Positions 44,403-52,443 are shown, counted from the first letter of the stretch. The stretch is DNA of 64,000 bases from Rhizobium oryziradicis (GCF_001939045.1 NZ_MKIM01000026.1:1-64000), one strand, 5' to 3'. A program made the numbers and translations. The notes: generated by a model from the letters alone, not told the origin.

Positions 44403-44744
44403 ATGGCTGCAACAACATCCCAAGCAAAAGAAGCTGAGAAAATCGACTATGCAAATTCAGCCGATGTTGAAAAACAGCTTGAAAAGTTGAGCGCCGAGAT
44501 TTCAGCGCTTACAAAAATCGTTGCCAGCTTCGGCAATGGCAAGCTCGACGAGGCCCAGCATCAGGCCAGATCGATTGCAGAAGAAATCTCCCAGCGGTCT
44601 TCTGCCGCCGCATCCGACATCAAGGATCGCATCGTTGCGGCCGAAAGTGACCTCGAGGCGCAAATTCGTCGCAATCCGCTTGCTTCCGTGGGCATAGCAG
44701 CCGGAATTGGCTTTATCGCCGCATTGCTATCGTCGCGCCGCTAA
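44403..44744 (+). CDS. DUF883-like (ElaB/YqjD-type) membrane-anchored protein
   Basis: A 113-residue protein. Long amphipathic helices (about 20-92, KQLEKLSAEISALTKIV, then AESDLEAQIRRNP) are followed by one C-terminal membrane segment (LASVGIAAGIGFIAALL, about 94-110) and a basic end SSRR. This is the layout of ElaB/YqjD proteins, which in enterobacteria tie ribosomes to the membrane in stationary phase. A stress promoter precedes it, so it is probably an EcfG target. It is followed by a membrane protein gene 14 bases later. Confidence 0.8.
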   Translation: MAATTSQAKEAEKIDYANSADVEKQLEKLSAEISALTKIVASFGNGKLDEAQHQARSIAEEISQRSSAAASDIKDRIVAAESDLEAQIRRNPLASVGIAAGIGFIAALLSSRR

Positions 44745-44758
44745 GCTGGAGAGTTATT

Positions 44759-45193
44759 ATGGGCGATGCCGCCGGTCACATTCTATCCGCATTGATGGGA
44801 CGTATTGTGCCCCAGGCGCGGGCTGTTCAACGCAATGCGGCAGGCGGAGCATTCATCGTGCTCTTCATGGCAACAGCCTATGTCGCGTTGGTCGTTGCCG
44901 CATGGTTCGCTGTCGCCAATATTTACGGGCCGGTCAACGCGAGCATGGTGATTGCGGCAGGCTCGCTTGTGCTGTGCCTGCTCGCATGGGGCATTACCCA
45001 CCTGTTGAACCGTCAGGCTGAAAGACGCCAACTTGAGATGCTAAGACTGCGTGCCAGCGTGTCACCAGAATTGCAATTGGCAGAAACTGCCCTTGGCATC
45101 TTGCCTGAGCTGGTGCGCAACAAGCCCGTGCTGACGCTTGCTTGCGTGGCACTCGCTGCCTTCGCCGTGACAAAAAGCACCAAATCCAAATGA
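44759..45193 (+). CDS. Holin-like/phage_holin_3_6-type membrane protein
   Basis: A 144-residue protein with two clear hydrophobic segments (about 30-55 and 60-83) and a weaker one near the C terminus (about 125-140), between them a basic, charged stretch (LLNRQAERRQLEMLRLR). This matches the small holin-like partners that follow DUF883-type genes (YqjE-like). There is no phage context, so the holin name is only a family label. It probably shares the EcfG promoter at 44335. Confidence 0.7.
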   Translation: MGDAAGHILSALMGRIVPQARAVQRNAAGGAFIVLFMATAYVALVVAAWFAVANIYGPVNASMVIAAGSLVLCLLAWGITHLLNRQAERRQLEMLRLRASVSPELQLAETALGILPELVRNKPVLTLACVALAAFAVTKSTKSK

Positions 45194-45293
45194 AGTCACG
45201 CATATAGAGCCGCGTCAAAGACAAGGTGCTGCACCTGAAATCGCGATTGAGAATTGATGTTGCTCCAATACGCGGATGTGAAAGGATTACCCC

Positions 45294-45542
45294 ATGGAAA
45301 CCGCAAACGATCTCCCAACCCGCATGCAGGACATTGTGAACGACGAAAACCTGACAAAGGACGAGAAGATTGAGGCTTTGAGGGGTCTTTACGATCACGC
45401 GCGCGGCGAACAGCGGGCCGCGTCCGAAAGCCCGATGATTGACGATGATGGTTTGAATGACACGTTGCGCAATATTGAAAAAGCGTTGGCAGACCTCGGC
45501 GCAAAGCCATCGGCCCATGAAAATGGCCCAGCGAGCCTTTGA
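45294..45542 (+). CDS. Small acidic hypothetical protein
   Basis: 82 residues, not recognised. It is charged and helical (MQDIVNDENLTKDEKIEALRGLYDHARGEQRAAS, then LNDTLRNIEKALADLG), without a membrane segment or signal peptide. The start at 45294 follows AAAGGATT. No GGAAC-type promoter was found in the 100 bases upstream, so it may be transcribed with the preceding pair. Confidence 0.65.
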   Translation: METANDLPTRMQDIVNDENLTKDEKIEALRGLYDHARGEQRAASESPMIDDDGLNDTLRNIEKALADLGAKPSAHENGPASL

Positions 45543-45727
45543 GTGAACAGGCTGTGTTCACTGACAAGTATGTGTGATATTGCAAATATATCTTGCGCGA
45601 CACAGCGCTGGATGCCGTGATTGCTTCCACCTCCACAAGCGAAAGAACGGCCTTACGACGAGCGTTTTGCCTCCGACGGTGAAGAAACTCTGTCTTCAAA
45701 AAATATAGAAAAAAATGTCTCGACGCA

Positions 45728-45752
45728 GGAACTTTTTTGAGCGCAACTCGTT
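45728..45752 (+). promoter_or_regulatory. EcfG-type promoter (GGAAC-N16-CGTT) for phyR
   Basis: GGAAC (45728-45732) and CGTT (45749-45752) with a 16-base gap, 55 bases before the phyR start. It implies that the general stress response amplifies its own regulator. Confidence 0.82.
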
Positions 45753-45806
45753 ATTGCTCAGTGGGGGCGATTGCGCCTTAAAAAATAGAAAGACTGGAGA
45801 GTATTA

Positions 45807-46601
45807 ATGTCGTTGACAGCGCGTGTTGCAGCTCATCTTCCTTATCTGCGGCGCTTTGCCCGTGCCGTTACCGGTTCACAATCTTCAGGGGATGCTTATG
45901 TGGCGGCGACGCTCGAGGCGTTGATTGCCGACCTTTCCATTTTCCCAACCGCATCCAATGATAAAATTGCGGTTTACAAGCTTTTTGCCCAGATTTTTGA
46001 TCGCCTCGATGTGGTCGTCACGCCGCAGGAATCGCCATTTGCCTGGGAGCGCCGCGCATCCGACAATCTTTTGAATTTGCCCAAGACCGAACGGATTGCG
46101 TTTCTTCTTGTGTCTCTGGAAGGCTTTTCACCCAGTGAAGCGGCAGACATTCTGGGGGTCGGTGAGGCTGATTTCTCTGCGCTGATTGATGAAGCGTCTC
46201 GCCAGATTTCCGAGCAAGTGGCAACCGACATCATGATCATCGAGGATGAGCCTCTGATTGCGATGGATATTGAGCAGATGGTGGAAAGTATGGGCCATCG
46301 CGTCACCGGCATCGCGCGGACCCATGCGGAAGCTGTGAAGCTGTTTAACGCAACCCAGCCGAAGATGATTTTGGCAGATATTCAGCTTGCGGATGGAAGC
46401 TCCGGCATTGACGCGGTGAACGACATTCTGAGCGTGGATACCATACCCGTGATTTTCATTACCGCATTTCCAGAAAGGCTTTTGACGGGCCAGCGCCCTG
46501 AACCGGCATTTTTGGTCACCAAGCCTTTCAACCCGGACATGGTCAAAGCACTGATTAGTCAGGCTTTGTTCTTTAATGTCCGGCAAAAGGAACTTGCGTG
46601 A
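45807..46601 (+). CDS. phyR: General stress response regulator PhyR
   Basis: A 264-residue protein with the diagnostic order of PhyR: a sigma-factor-like N domain (1-130, sigma2-like then sigma4-like with SEAADILGVGEADFSALI at about 110-127) followed by a receiver (about 138-260) with IIEDEP, phospho-acceptor Asp191 (ILADIQLADG) and Lys in VTKPFNPD. When phosphorylated, PhyR binds NepR and frees EcfG. All three partners are in this window. The HWE kinase gene follows 166 bases on. Confidence 0.95.
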   Translation: MSLTARVAAHLPYLRRFARAVTGSQSSGDAYVAATLEALIADLSIFPTASNDKIAVYKLFAQIFDRLDVVVTPQESPFAWERRASDNLLNLPKTERIAFLLVSLEGFSPSEAADILGVGEADFSALIDEASRQISEQVATDIMIIEDEPLIAMDIEQMVESMGHRVTGIARTHAEAVKLFNATQPKMILADIQLADGSSGIDAVNDILSVDTIPVIFITAFPERLLTGQRPEPAFLVTKPFNPDMVKALISQALFFNVRQKELA

Positions 46602-46766
46602 TTGCTCATCACCAAGACAAGCAAGGCCGCATAATATGACGTTTGTCAGGATGGGCATGTGAAACACCATCCTGATAACGCCTTGTTGCGCCTTGCGTCT
46701 CACCTACGATGTGCGCCGTTGCAGCGGCGATAAAACTGGAATGACTGAAAATCGGAGAATGATCAG

Positions 46767-47759
46767 GTGCGGAGATTTTCATGGGTCGAGCCAGGAGAAA
46801 TTGAAGCGGTCTCACGCGATTTCTTCATTCATGCGTTGATCGATCTGGGTGCCTGTTATTTGCTTTATAATGATGCAGGCCGATGCATGTGCATCACCGG
46901 TCTTCCAGACATATGGCAAGCACAATCGGATAATCCACCCACTGACATTGCGATTTTTGGCGAAGCAATTGCCGAAAGCCTGGTGAGTTTGCGGGGTAAA
47001 CTTCAGAATGCGGGCGATCATGCCACGCTGGAAATTGATCTTGCCGAAAACGGCGTTTTTGAATTTCGCTGCCGCAAAGTGTCTATACCGGGGCACGGCC
47101 TATATTCCATCATGGCCATTGAAGACAAAACAGAGGAGCGGCGGCGCGAACGCGCCTTGCGGATGCTGTTGATGGAAGTGAGCCACCGCTCCAAAAACCT
47201 TCTCGCCGTTGTGCAGGGAATTGCCTCGCAAACCGCGCGGTTTTCTGGAACGCTTGATAATTTCCTGAAAAAATTCCGCGGACGGCTCTACGCTCTCTCC
47301 AAAGCGCAGGATATCGTGACCGAGTCAGAGTGGCGCGGCGTTGGCTTTATGGATCTGCTGAACGCGCAGCTTGAACTCAGCAATCCAGGCAAAGTCGCCC
47401 AAATTGAAATGTCGGGGCAGAATATCCTGCTGTCTCCCAATGCCGCCATGCATATCGGCTTGGCACTGCATGAATTGATTGTAAATTCAATCAATTATGG
47501 TGGAGGTCTGGGCGTTGCGGGGTCCATTCGCGTCTCCTGCCAGCTAGATCAAGTTGATGGCAAGCCGTTTATCACAGTTGGATGGCAAGAGGATCTGCCA
47601 GAAGCAACCAAGGCTGCTGACCAGCAACTGAAAGCACGGTTTGGCAGCACTGTCTTGGAAAAAGTCGTGCCGGTTTCGGTCAATGGTCAAGCCATTTACT
47701 CAATTGATCATCGCGGCATTTTCTACAATCTGAAATTCCCTGTCGACGTCAACGAATAG
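46767..47759 (+). CDS. HWE-family histidine kinase, candidate PhyR kinase
   Basis: 330 residues from a GTG start at 46767, with CGGAG upstream; no ATG is available in frame nearby. An N-terminal PAS-like region (about 20-125, FHALIDLGACYLLYND-like beta strands, ending MAIEDKTEERRRER) precedes the H-box LLMEVSHRSKNLLAVVQGIA (His140) and the HWE-type ATPase domain with LHELIVNSINYGG. There is no membrane segment. Lying directly after phyR, it is the best candidate to phosphorylate it. No EcfG promoter was seen in the gap. Confidence 0.88.
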   Translation: MRRFSWVEPGEIEAVSRDFFIHALIDLGACYLLYNDAGRCMCITGLPDIWQAQSDNPPTDIAIFGEAIAESLVSLRGKLQNAGDHATLEIDLAENGVFEFRCRKVSIPGHGLYSIMAIEDKTEERRRERALRMLLMEVSHRSKNLLAVVQGIASQTARFSGTLDNFLKKFRGRLYALSKAQDIVTESEWRGVGFMDLLNAQLELSNPGKVAQIEMSGQNILLSPNAAMHIGLALHELIVNSINYGGGLGVAGSIRVSCQLDQVDGKPFITVGWQEDLPEATKAADQQLKARFGSTVLEKVVPVSVNGQAIYSIDHRGIFYNLKFPVDVNE

Positions 47760-47763
47760 CCTA

Positions 47764-47862
47764 CTGCATAATTCCTTAAATCGGAATCGATTTAAGGTGA
47801 AAATTATGCAGCAGATTTAAAGCGTTACAGCGCCGTGTGCCATATATGGCGCACGGCGCTGT
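47764..47862. repeat. RIME-like double palindrome, copy 2
   Basis: The first palindrome spans 47764-47811, with CCTTAAATCG (47774-47783) and CGATTTAAGG (47788-47797) perfect inside CTGCATAATT / AATTATGCAG. The second, 47827-47862, is a 36-base near-perfect palindrome (ACAGCGCCGTGTGCC and its partner) with one mismatch. Two large palindromes about 100 bases long fit the rhizobial intergenic mosaic element RIME1 as described in the literature. Either stem may end kinase transcription. Confidence 0.75.
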
Positions 47863-47953
47863 AAGAATAAGTCGTATTGCGGGCACTGTGCGGCGAGCAA
47901 GCGCTTGGTCTGTAGAGATGATTGGTGCGCATCGCGCTGGTAACGAGGAAATC

Positions 47954-48952
47954 ATGAAGCTATTTCATTGCACAGGCTGCGAAAATCCGGTTTTCTTCGA
48001 CAGCTTCAGTTGCGTTAATTGCGCACGCTCGCTCGGTTATATGCCATCCCGCGCAGACATGGTTGCCTATCAGGAGGCACCGCCTTTGGGTTTTTTGGTT
48101 TGTGCCAATGCCGAACAAGGCGGGTGTAATTGGCTGGTGAATGAGAAGGATGGCACACCCTATTGCTTTGCCTGCCGGCTCAGCAGCGTGGTGCCGGACC
48201 TCACCAATGATGCCAATCTGGAGCGTTGGCGACGGCTGGAAGCTGCCAAACGGTATTTTCTCTACGGCGTCTTCCATCTTGGTTTGCCGGTTGTTTCGCG
48301 TATGCAAGACCCGGAACACGGACTGACCTTTGAATTGCTGGCTGATTGGTCGGATGACCCCAAGGATTCCATTATGACCGGCCATAACGATGGCCTCATC
48401 ACCATTGATGTCGCAGAAGCAGATGGCTCTGAGCGCGAAGCGAGACGAGACGCATTTGACGAACCTATTCGCTCGCTTTTGGGACACTACCGCCATGAAT
48501 CCGGCCATTATTATTGGAACCAACTGGTTGAAAAGAAAGGCATGATCGACCAGGCTCGGGCAATGTTTGGCGACGAACGTGACGACTATCAGCAGGCGTT
48601 GAAAACCTATTATGCCAATGGGCCTGCCCCCAACTGGCAGGAGACGTTTATCAGTGCCTATGCTTCCAGCCACCCGCACGAGGATTTTGCCGAAAGCTGG
48701 GCGCATTATCTGCACATTTCTGATAGCCTTGAAACGGCGATTTCCCACGGATTGACGGGGAGTGTCGGCTCATCATCGGGCTCAGACACAAATCTGTCGT
48801 TTGACGAGATGATCAAGATGTGGATTCCGCTGACTGTATCCGTCAATGCGCTCAACCGAGCCATGGGACAGCCGGATCTCTATCCGTTTGTCCTCACCAC
48901 TCCTGTCATCGACAAGCTGAGCTTCATCCATAATCTTATCCGCCAGCCATAA
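47954..48952 (+). CDS. Putative zinc-binding metallopeptidase with zinc-ribbon N terminus
   Basis: 332 residues from ATG 47954 (GAGGAA upstream). The N terminus has two CxxC knuckle pairs (CTGCENPVFF and SCVNCARSLGY), and CNWLVNEKDGTPYCFAC follows at about 60-76, a zinc-ribbon-like part. The C-terminal domain has HESGH (His181-His185), the HExxH metal motif in LGHYRHESGHYYW, and FAESWAHYLH about 70 residues later, supplying a third ligand. This fits a family annotated as putative zinc-binding peptidase. There is no signal peptide, so it acts in the cytoplasm. Its place in the stress locus is notable; its substrate is unknown. Confidence 0.78.
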   Translation: MKLFHCTGCENPVFFDSFSCVNCARSLGYMPSRADMVAYQEAPPLGFLVCANAEQGGCNWLVNEKDGTPYCFACRLSSVVPDLTNDANLERWRRLEAAKRYFLYGVFHLGLPVVSRMQDPEHGLTFELLADWSDDPKDSIMTGHNDGLITIDVAEADGSEREARRDAFDEPIRSLLGHYRHESGHYYWNQLVEKKGMIDQARAMFGDERDDYQQALKTYYANGPAPNWQETFISAYASSHPHEDFAESWAHYLHISDSLETAISHGLTGSVGSSSGSDTNLSFDEMIKMWIPLTVSVNALNRAMGQPDLYPFVLTTPVIDKLSFIHNLIRQP

Positions 48953-48978
48953 ACATGGCAAAAACACGGCGATCGTCA

Positions 48979-49003
48979 GGAACAAAACCCTCTCGACTTC
49001 GTT
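48979..49003 (+). promoter_or_regulatory. EcfG-type promoter (GGAAC-N16-CGTT) for the gene at 49132
   Basis: GGAAC (48979-48983) and CGTT (49000-49003), 16 bases apart, about 130 bases upstream of a small periplasmic protein gene. The longer leader contains a CCGAAAA hairpin at 49076-49100. Confidence 0.72.
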
Positions 49004-49075
49004 TCCCCAAGAGAATTTGAACATCGTGCAAAATTGAAATGGCACGCTGTTGTCAATCTTTGCATAGGGCATTGG

Positions 49076-49100
49076 CCGAAAAGCGGGAACCGGTTTTCGG
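49076..49100. repeat. CCGAAAA...TTTTCGG intergenic repeat, copy 1
   Basis: CCGAAAA (49076-49082) and TTTTCGG (49094-49100) flank GCGGGAACCGG. The same core recurs at 50970-51001 (longer arms) and, diverged, at 49441-49480. Repeats of this type are common in rhizobial intergenic DNA and resemble RIME2-like elements. Confidence 0.6.
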
Positions 49101-49131
49101 ATAAATCCGATGCTCCAGGATGGGGGACATT

Positions 49132-49434
49132 ATGGGTAATTTTGCAGCGGTTCTCGTGCTGATCGCTTGCCCCGCAAGCGGTACAAGCTGCGTGAACGAA
49201 CCTGTGCGGGTTATATCCTACGACAGTGCCATGAGCTGTACCGCCCAACGCGAAGATGAAATACGCAAAATTAACATCCCCGGCTTTAAAATTTACGGGG
49301 AGTGCAATTCTGTCAACGGCGATTTATTGGCTGGAAGACCCCGTATCGACATCAAGCGTCCGGTTGAAAAGCCCGAGACACGCCCGCTCGAAAACGAAGG
49401 ATCTGCGCCCGTCAGGCGGCGCGCATTCTTCTAG
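49132..49434 (+). CDS. Small secreted hypothetical protein
   Basis: 100 residues from ATG 49132 (an ATG four codons upstream is possible). A short hydrophobic N terminus (FAAVLVLIACPASG) acts as a signal peptide or anchor. Cysteines near 11, 18, 34 and 57 could form disulfides. The tail is proline- and charge-rich (RPVEKPETRPLENEG). The protein is not recognised. An EcfG promoter upstream makes it a probable stress-response envelope protein. Confidence 0.6.
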   Translation: MGNFAAVLVLIACPASGTSCVNEPVRVISYDSAMSCTAQREDEIRKINIPGFKIYGECNSVNGDLLAGRPRIDIKRPVEKPETRPLENEGSAPVRRRAFF

Positions 49435-49580
49435 AGTTTGTCCGGGAAAAGTGCGAACCGGTTTTTGGCCGATGCGTAAACAAAAACTGAGAGCATCGTG
49501 CAAAACCGCCGCCCTTTTCGGTCAAATGCCTTTAAGCTCAAAAGACAATACAGACGGCGTTGATAGATTTTAGCATAAAA

Positions 49581-49610
49581 AAACACCGCGCCTGTAAAGC
49601 CGCGGTGTTT
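49581..49610 (-). terminator. Rho-independent terminator of the DUF1328 gene
   Basis: Perfect 10-base arms, AAACACCGCG (49581-49590) and CGCGGTGTTT (49601-49610), with a 10-base loop. On the minus strand the stem is followed by a run of T (A-run on the plus strand at 49577-49583). It lies 29 bases after the stop of the small gene. Confidence 0.88.
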
Positions 49611-49638
49611 ATTCATTTTATCTCTGTGTTTTCAAACC

Positions 49639-49803
49639 TTAAGTTCGACGAAATCCGCCAAATACCAAGGATACGATGAACAGCGCGATAAAGATGAAGA
49701 ATAGAATTTTTGCAATTCCGACGGATGCACCTGCAATGCCGCCAAAACCGAGTGCTGCCGCAATCAATGCCACAACGAGAAATACCAGTGAATAATAAAG
49801 CAT
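49639..49803 (-). CDS. DUF1328-family small membrane protein
   Basis: 54 residues, [20 protein letters not shown], then [34 protein letters not shown]. Two membrane helices (about 4-24 and 30-50) and the small-residue middle match the YtjA/DUF1328 family. An EcfG promoter precedes it and a strong terminator follows, so it is a single-gene unit of the stress regulon. Its molecular role is unknown. Confidence 0.9.
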   Translation of the reverse strand: MLYYSLVFLVVALIAAALGFGGIAGASVGIAKILFFIFIALFIVSLVFGGFRRT

Positions 49804-49833
49804 GATGTCTCTCCTTTTATTCCATGGGATATA

Positions 49834-49858
49834 AACGTTATCGACGCATGATTGTTCC
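49834..49858 (-). promoter_or_regulatory. EcfG-type promoter for the DUF1328 gene
   Basis: On the minus strand GGAAC (49858-49854) and CGTT (49837-49834) are 16 bases apart, 31 bases before the start codon at 49803. This is one of five exact matches in the locus. Confidence 0.82.
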
Positions 49859-50015
49859 GGCAGTATATGATTTATTTCGAAATGAAATCATATATAACCT
49901 TTGAAAGCGGCAAGGATGATTCAAAGGCAGTTTTCACAGCACCACGCCTTTTCCCAAGCAACGGCAGGATGGGTTGGGGAGAACAGGTTAGAGAAACGCA
50001 ATTTTTACAAACCAC

Positions 50016-50040
50016 GGAACTTAAATGGGCAATCCGCGTT
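50016..50040 (+). promoter_or_regulatory. EcfG-type promoter for nepR-ecfG
   Basis: GGAAC (50016-50020) and CGTT (50037-50040) with 16 bases between, about 30 bases before nepR. It gives autoregulation of the sigma/anti-sigma pair. Confidence 0.85.
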
Positions 50041-50072
50041 GTCGTGAAAAGCTATGTTAGAAAGCAGTGACG

Positions 50073-50276
50073 ATGAACAATACAGTCGATAACAGTAACC
50101 ACGGATCGCCGCCATCGCAAGCTGGCCAGAACAACGACGGCATTTCAAAACAGCTGAGGAAGTTCTACCAGGAACTGGAGCAGGAGGCTGTTCCCGATAA
50201 TTTATTGATGCTTTTGGATAAATTGGACCAAGCCGAAAAAGCAAGCGTAGCGGCAAGGAAGAAATCCGATGACTGA
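50073..50276 (+). CDS. nepR: NepR-type anti-sigma factor
   Basis: 67-69 residues; ATG 50073 and GTG 50067 are both possible starts. The core ISKQLRKFYQELEQEAVP, then DNLLMLLDKLDQAEKA (about 26-60), matches the two-helix NepR domain that clasps EcfG. Position directly before ecfG, with an 8-base overlap, is diagnostic. PhyR-P releases EcfG by binding NepR. Confidence 0.92.
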   Translation: MNNTVDNSNHGSPPSQAGQNNDGISKQLRKFYQELEQEAVPDNLLMLLDKLDQAEKASVAARKKSDD

Positions 50277-50832
50277 TACGACCCCGAGCGATCACGATTT
50301 CAAACGACTTCTTTTGGCCAGCATTCCAAGTCTGCGCGCGTTTGCATTGTCGCTCTCAGGCGTGCCTGATAGAGCAGACGATCTGCTGCAAGAAACCATC
50401 ATGAAGGCTTGGGCCAAACAAAGCAGTTTTGAGGCCGGTACCAATATTAAAGCATGGCTTTTTACCATCCTTCGCAACGAGTTTTACTCGCAGATGCGCA
50501 AACGCGGACGCGAGATTGGTGATCCAGACGATATTTACACATCGCAAATGGCAGTGCAGCCAAATCAGCACGGCGCGATGGATATGGAAGATTTCAAAAA
50601 AGCGCTTGCTGAACTGTCAGACGATCAGCGCGAAGCGATCATTCTCGTATCTGCATCGGGCTTCAGTTACGATGAAGCCGCAGAAATCTGTAATTGTGCC
50701 GTTGGAACAATCAAAAGCCGGATCAATCGCGCACGTGCGCGGCTTCAGGAACTGCTTGGCATTGATGGAGAGGGCGATTTCGGCCCTGATGCTCATACTG
50801 CGGCCGTCATCAGGCCGTCAGCCGTATCGTAA
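50269..50832 (+). CDS. ecfG: General stress ECF sigma factor EcfG
   Basis: A 187-residue ECF15-type sigma factor. Sigma2 (about 10-75) has LSGVPDRADDLLQETIMKAW and TNIKAWLFTILRNEFYSQMRKRG. Sigma4 (about 105-165) has LAELSDDQREAIILVSASGFSYDEAAEICNCAVGTIKSRINRARARL. It directs RNA polymerase to GGAAC-N16-CGTT promoters, five exact copies of which lie within 6 kb. It ends the nepR-ecfG operon. Confidence 0.94.
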   Translation: MTDTTPSDHDFKRLLLASIPSLRAFALSLSGVPDRADDLLQETIMKAWAKQSSFEAGTNIKAWLFTILRNEFYSQMRKRGREIGDPDDIYTSQMAVQPNQHGAMDMEDFKKALAELSDDQREAIILVSASGFSYDEAAEICNCAVGTIKSRINRARARLQELLGIDGEGDFGPDAHTAAVIRPSAVS

Positions 50833-50969
50833 TGAATCCCACCTCTGCCCGCGAAACTCCGTCTTTGAATGTCTCAGGGAGATCGCAATCGGGCTTTTTA
50901 AAACCAAAACAATCTGCCCAAACACCTTGCAACGCATCTGGTTTGGCCTGAACCCGACACGCCATCGGT

Positions 50970-51001
50970 CCGAAAAGCGGGAAACGGTTCCCACTTTTCG
51001 G
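50970..51001. repeat. CCGAAAAG palindromic repeat, copy 2
   Basis: CCGAAAAG (50970-50977) and CTTTTCGG (50994-51001) with inner GGGAA / TTCCC form a long stem between convergent ecfG and the receiver gene. It may serve as a bidirectional terminator, and it is a relative of the element at 49076. Confidence 0.62.
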
Positions 51002-51012
51002 CCAATTCTCTA

Positions 51013-51450
51013 TTATGAAACCTTGCTCGCGTTGAAATTCAGCCCCATCAAGAAATCTCGAATGGCGTGCTCATAGAACGGCTTTTCAAACACCGCCAAA
51101 ATATCACCCTGGATTCCTTCGTGATCAAACAATTGACCGGTGTGCATAAACACCAGTCCGGCACGGGAGGCGCGAACAATTTCTGCCTGATGGGCTTGCG
51201 CCTCGGGCGTGGGAGCCGCATCGACAAAAACCAGATCAAATGAGGCGGCAAGCGCCTGCGCGAGATCATCGCGACGGCAAATTTCAACAGTACAAGGCAG
51301 CGTTTCCGTGAGGATCCGCTGCGCTTCGAGACCAATCATATAATTATTATCCGCAATCAGAATGCGGGGAACAAACCCATTCAAAGATATTACTCCTGTG
51401 CCGCCGATCGGTGTCATCGGACAAACCGGTCCGGGGTGGGGGAGGCTCAA
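51013..51450 (-). CDS. Single-domain receiver protein beside ecfG
   Basis: 145 residues or fewer; starts at 51450 or at the Met 12 codons later. A receiver fold: RILIADNNYMIGLEAQRILT (about 29-48), the likely phospho-acceptor Asp in LVFVDAAPTP (about 77), VFMHTG and VFEKPFYEHAI with the conserved Lys. The usual second acidic residue is Asn (DNN), so metal binding may be weaker. It has no output domain. It could be a phosphate sink or an adaptor in the PhyR pathway, by position. Confidence 0.7.
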   Translation of the reverse strand: MSLPHPGPVCPMTPIGGTGVISLNGFVPRILIADNNYMIGLEAQRILTETLPCTVEICRRDDLAQALAASFDLVFVDAAPTPEAQAHQAEIVRASRAGLVFMHTGQLFDHEGIQGDILAVFEKPFYEHAIRDFLMGLNFNASKVS

Positions 51451-51592
51451 TAATGCCCTCCAAGGGAGTGAAAAGAGCAGTCATGGCCGCAACTGTCATT
51501 TAAAAAAGACATGTTCCCAATGCTTTTAAGGAACCAAAAGCGCATTTTTTCATTTTCGATAAGGGAAGATTGCGCCGCGAAGGAGAAATTTT

Positions 51593-52342
51593 ATGGATTC
51601 CCGCATTATCGCTTCGCCAACAAAATGTTCAAGCTGTCCCTTGAAGACAATCAGCGCTTTTCGGCCTCACACAACGAATGAAGAGAACTTTATCGCGTCA
51701 TTCAAGTCCGGTGAATTGAGCTGCGAACCAGGCATGACAGTCATTGCAGAGGGAGCGCATAGCCCACATCTTTACACCATTCTGGAAGGCTGGGGCTTTC
51801 GCTACAAAACGCTGGAGGATGGCCGCCGCCAAATCCTCAACTACGTTTTGCCCGGTGACATGATTGGCCTTCAAGGCGCGATATTGGAACATATGGACCA
51901 TAGCGTTGATGCGCTTACGCCCATGAGGCTTTGCGTTTTTGAACGCAGCCGCATATTTTCTCTCTTCGAAAAGCACCCCGGCATTGCCTTTGACATCACA
52001 TGGCTTGCATCCCGTGAAGAGAGTATTCTTGATGAGCATCTGCTCAGTATCGGACGGCGCAATGCGCTTGAGCGTGCAGCCTATCTCATGACCTTTTTGC
52101 ATCACCGTGGTCAGCGGGCAGGGATTGCTTCTGGAAGCAGTGCATTTCTGCCCGTGACCCAAAGCATGGTTGCAGATACTCTGGGTCTTTCCATCGTTCA
52201 CACCAACAAGACGCTCAAAAAGCTGGCGCTTTTAAAACTGATCCGCTGGCGCGATCGTGGCTGCGAAGTGCTTAAACCCAAAGCCTTAGCGGAATTGGCA
52301 AAGTGGGAACCGCCGACACATGAAGAACGGCCCTATATCTAG
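51593..52342 (+). CDS. Crp/Fnr-family transcriptional regulator
   Basis: A 249-residue protein with an N-terminal cyclic-nucleotide-binding-type beta barrel (about 35-150, LYTILEGWGFRYKTLEDGRRQILNYVLPGDMIGL) and a C-terminal winged helix (about 165-235, LPVTQSMVADTLGLSIVHTNKTLKKLALLKLI). KCSSC lies near residue 11, but the full four-cysteine Fnr cluster pattern is not seen, so oxygen sensing via Fe-S is not supported. The PGD segment lacks the Crp cAMP-binding arginine pattern. A weak EcfG-like site (GGAAC-N16-CATT, 51530-51554) lies upstream. Confidence 0.85.
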   Translation: MDSRIIASPTKCSSCPLKTISAFRPHTTNEENFIASFKSGELSCEPGMTVIAEGAHSPHLYTILEGWGFRYKTLEDGRRQILNYVLPGDMIGLQGAILEHMDHSVDALTPMRLCVFERSRIFSLFEKHPGIAFDITWLASREESILDEHLLSIGRRNALERAAYLMTFLHHRGQRAGIASGSSAFLPVTQSMVADTLGLSIVHTNKTLKKLALLKLIRWRDRGCEVLKPKALAELAKWEPPTHEERPYI

Positions 52343-52352
52343 AGTTTGTCAG

Positions 52353-52377
52353 GGAAAACTGAAATCCGATTTTCCCG
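52353..52377. repeat. GGGAAAA/TTTTCCC hairpin, diverged CCGAAAA-type repeat
   Basis: GGGAAAA (52353-52359) and TTTTCCC (52371-52377) sit just after the Crp-type gene. The surrounding AGAGTTTGTC phrase also occurs at 49433-49442, which suggests a common repeat unit. Confidence 0.5.
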
Positions 52378-52402
52378 AATAGACTAACGAAAACAAGGCA
52401 AT

Positions 52403-52443
52403 CTTGAGTCTGTCAGATGCAATTGGAACCTGACAGACTCAAG
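52403..52443. repeat. Perfect 14-base hairpin between Crp-type gene and parE
   Basis: CTTGAGTCTGTCAG (52403-52416) and CTGACAGACTCAAG (52430-52443) with a 13-base loop. It lies between two convergent genes and could end both transcripts. It is related to the element at 39066-39098. Confidence 0.7.

Noticed and set aside
44759..45193. Phage holin and possible prophage
   Set aside because: No other phage genes are near and the gene follows a DUF883-like gene, as in non-phage stress operons; holin is only a family label.
51530..51554. EcfG-like promoter before the Crp/Fnr gene (GGAAC-N16-CATT)
   Set aside because: The spacing fits, but the -10 element is CATT rather than CGTT, so it was not annotated as a promoter.
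51593..52342. Fnr-type oxygen sensor
   Set aside because: Only a CxxC pair is seen near the N terminus; the full four-cysteine cluster pattern of Fnr is missing, so only Crp/Fnr family membership is claimed.
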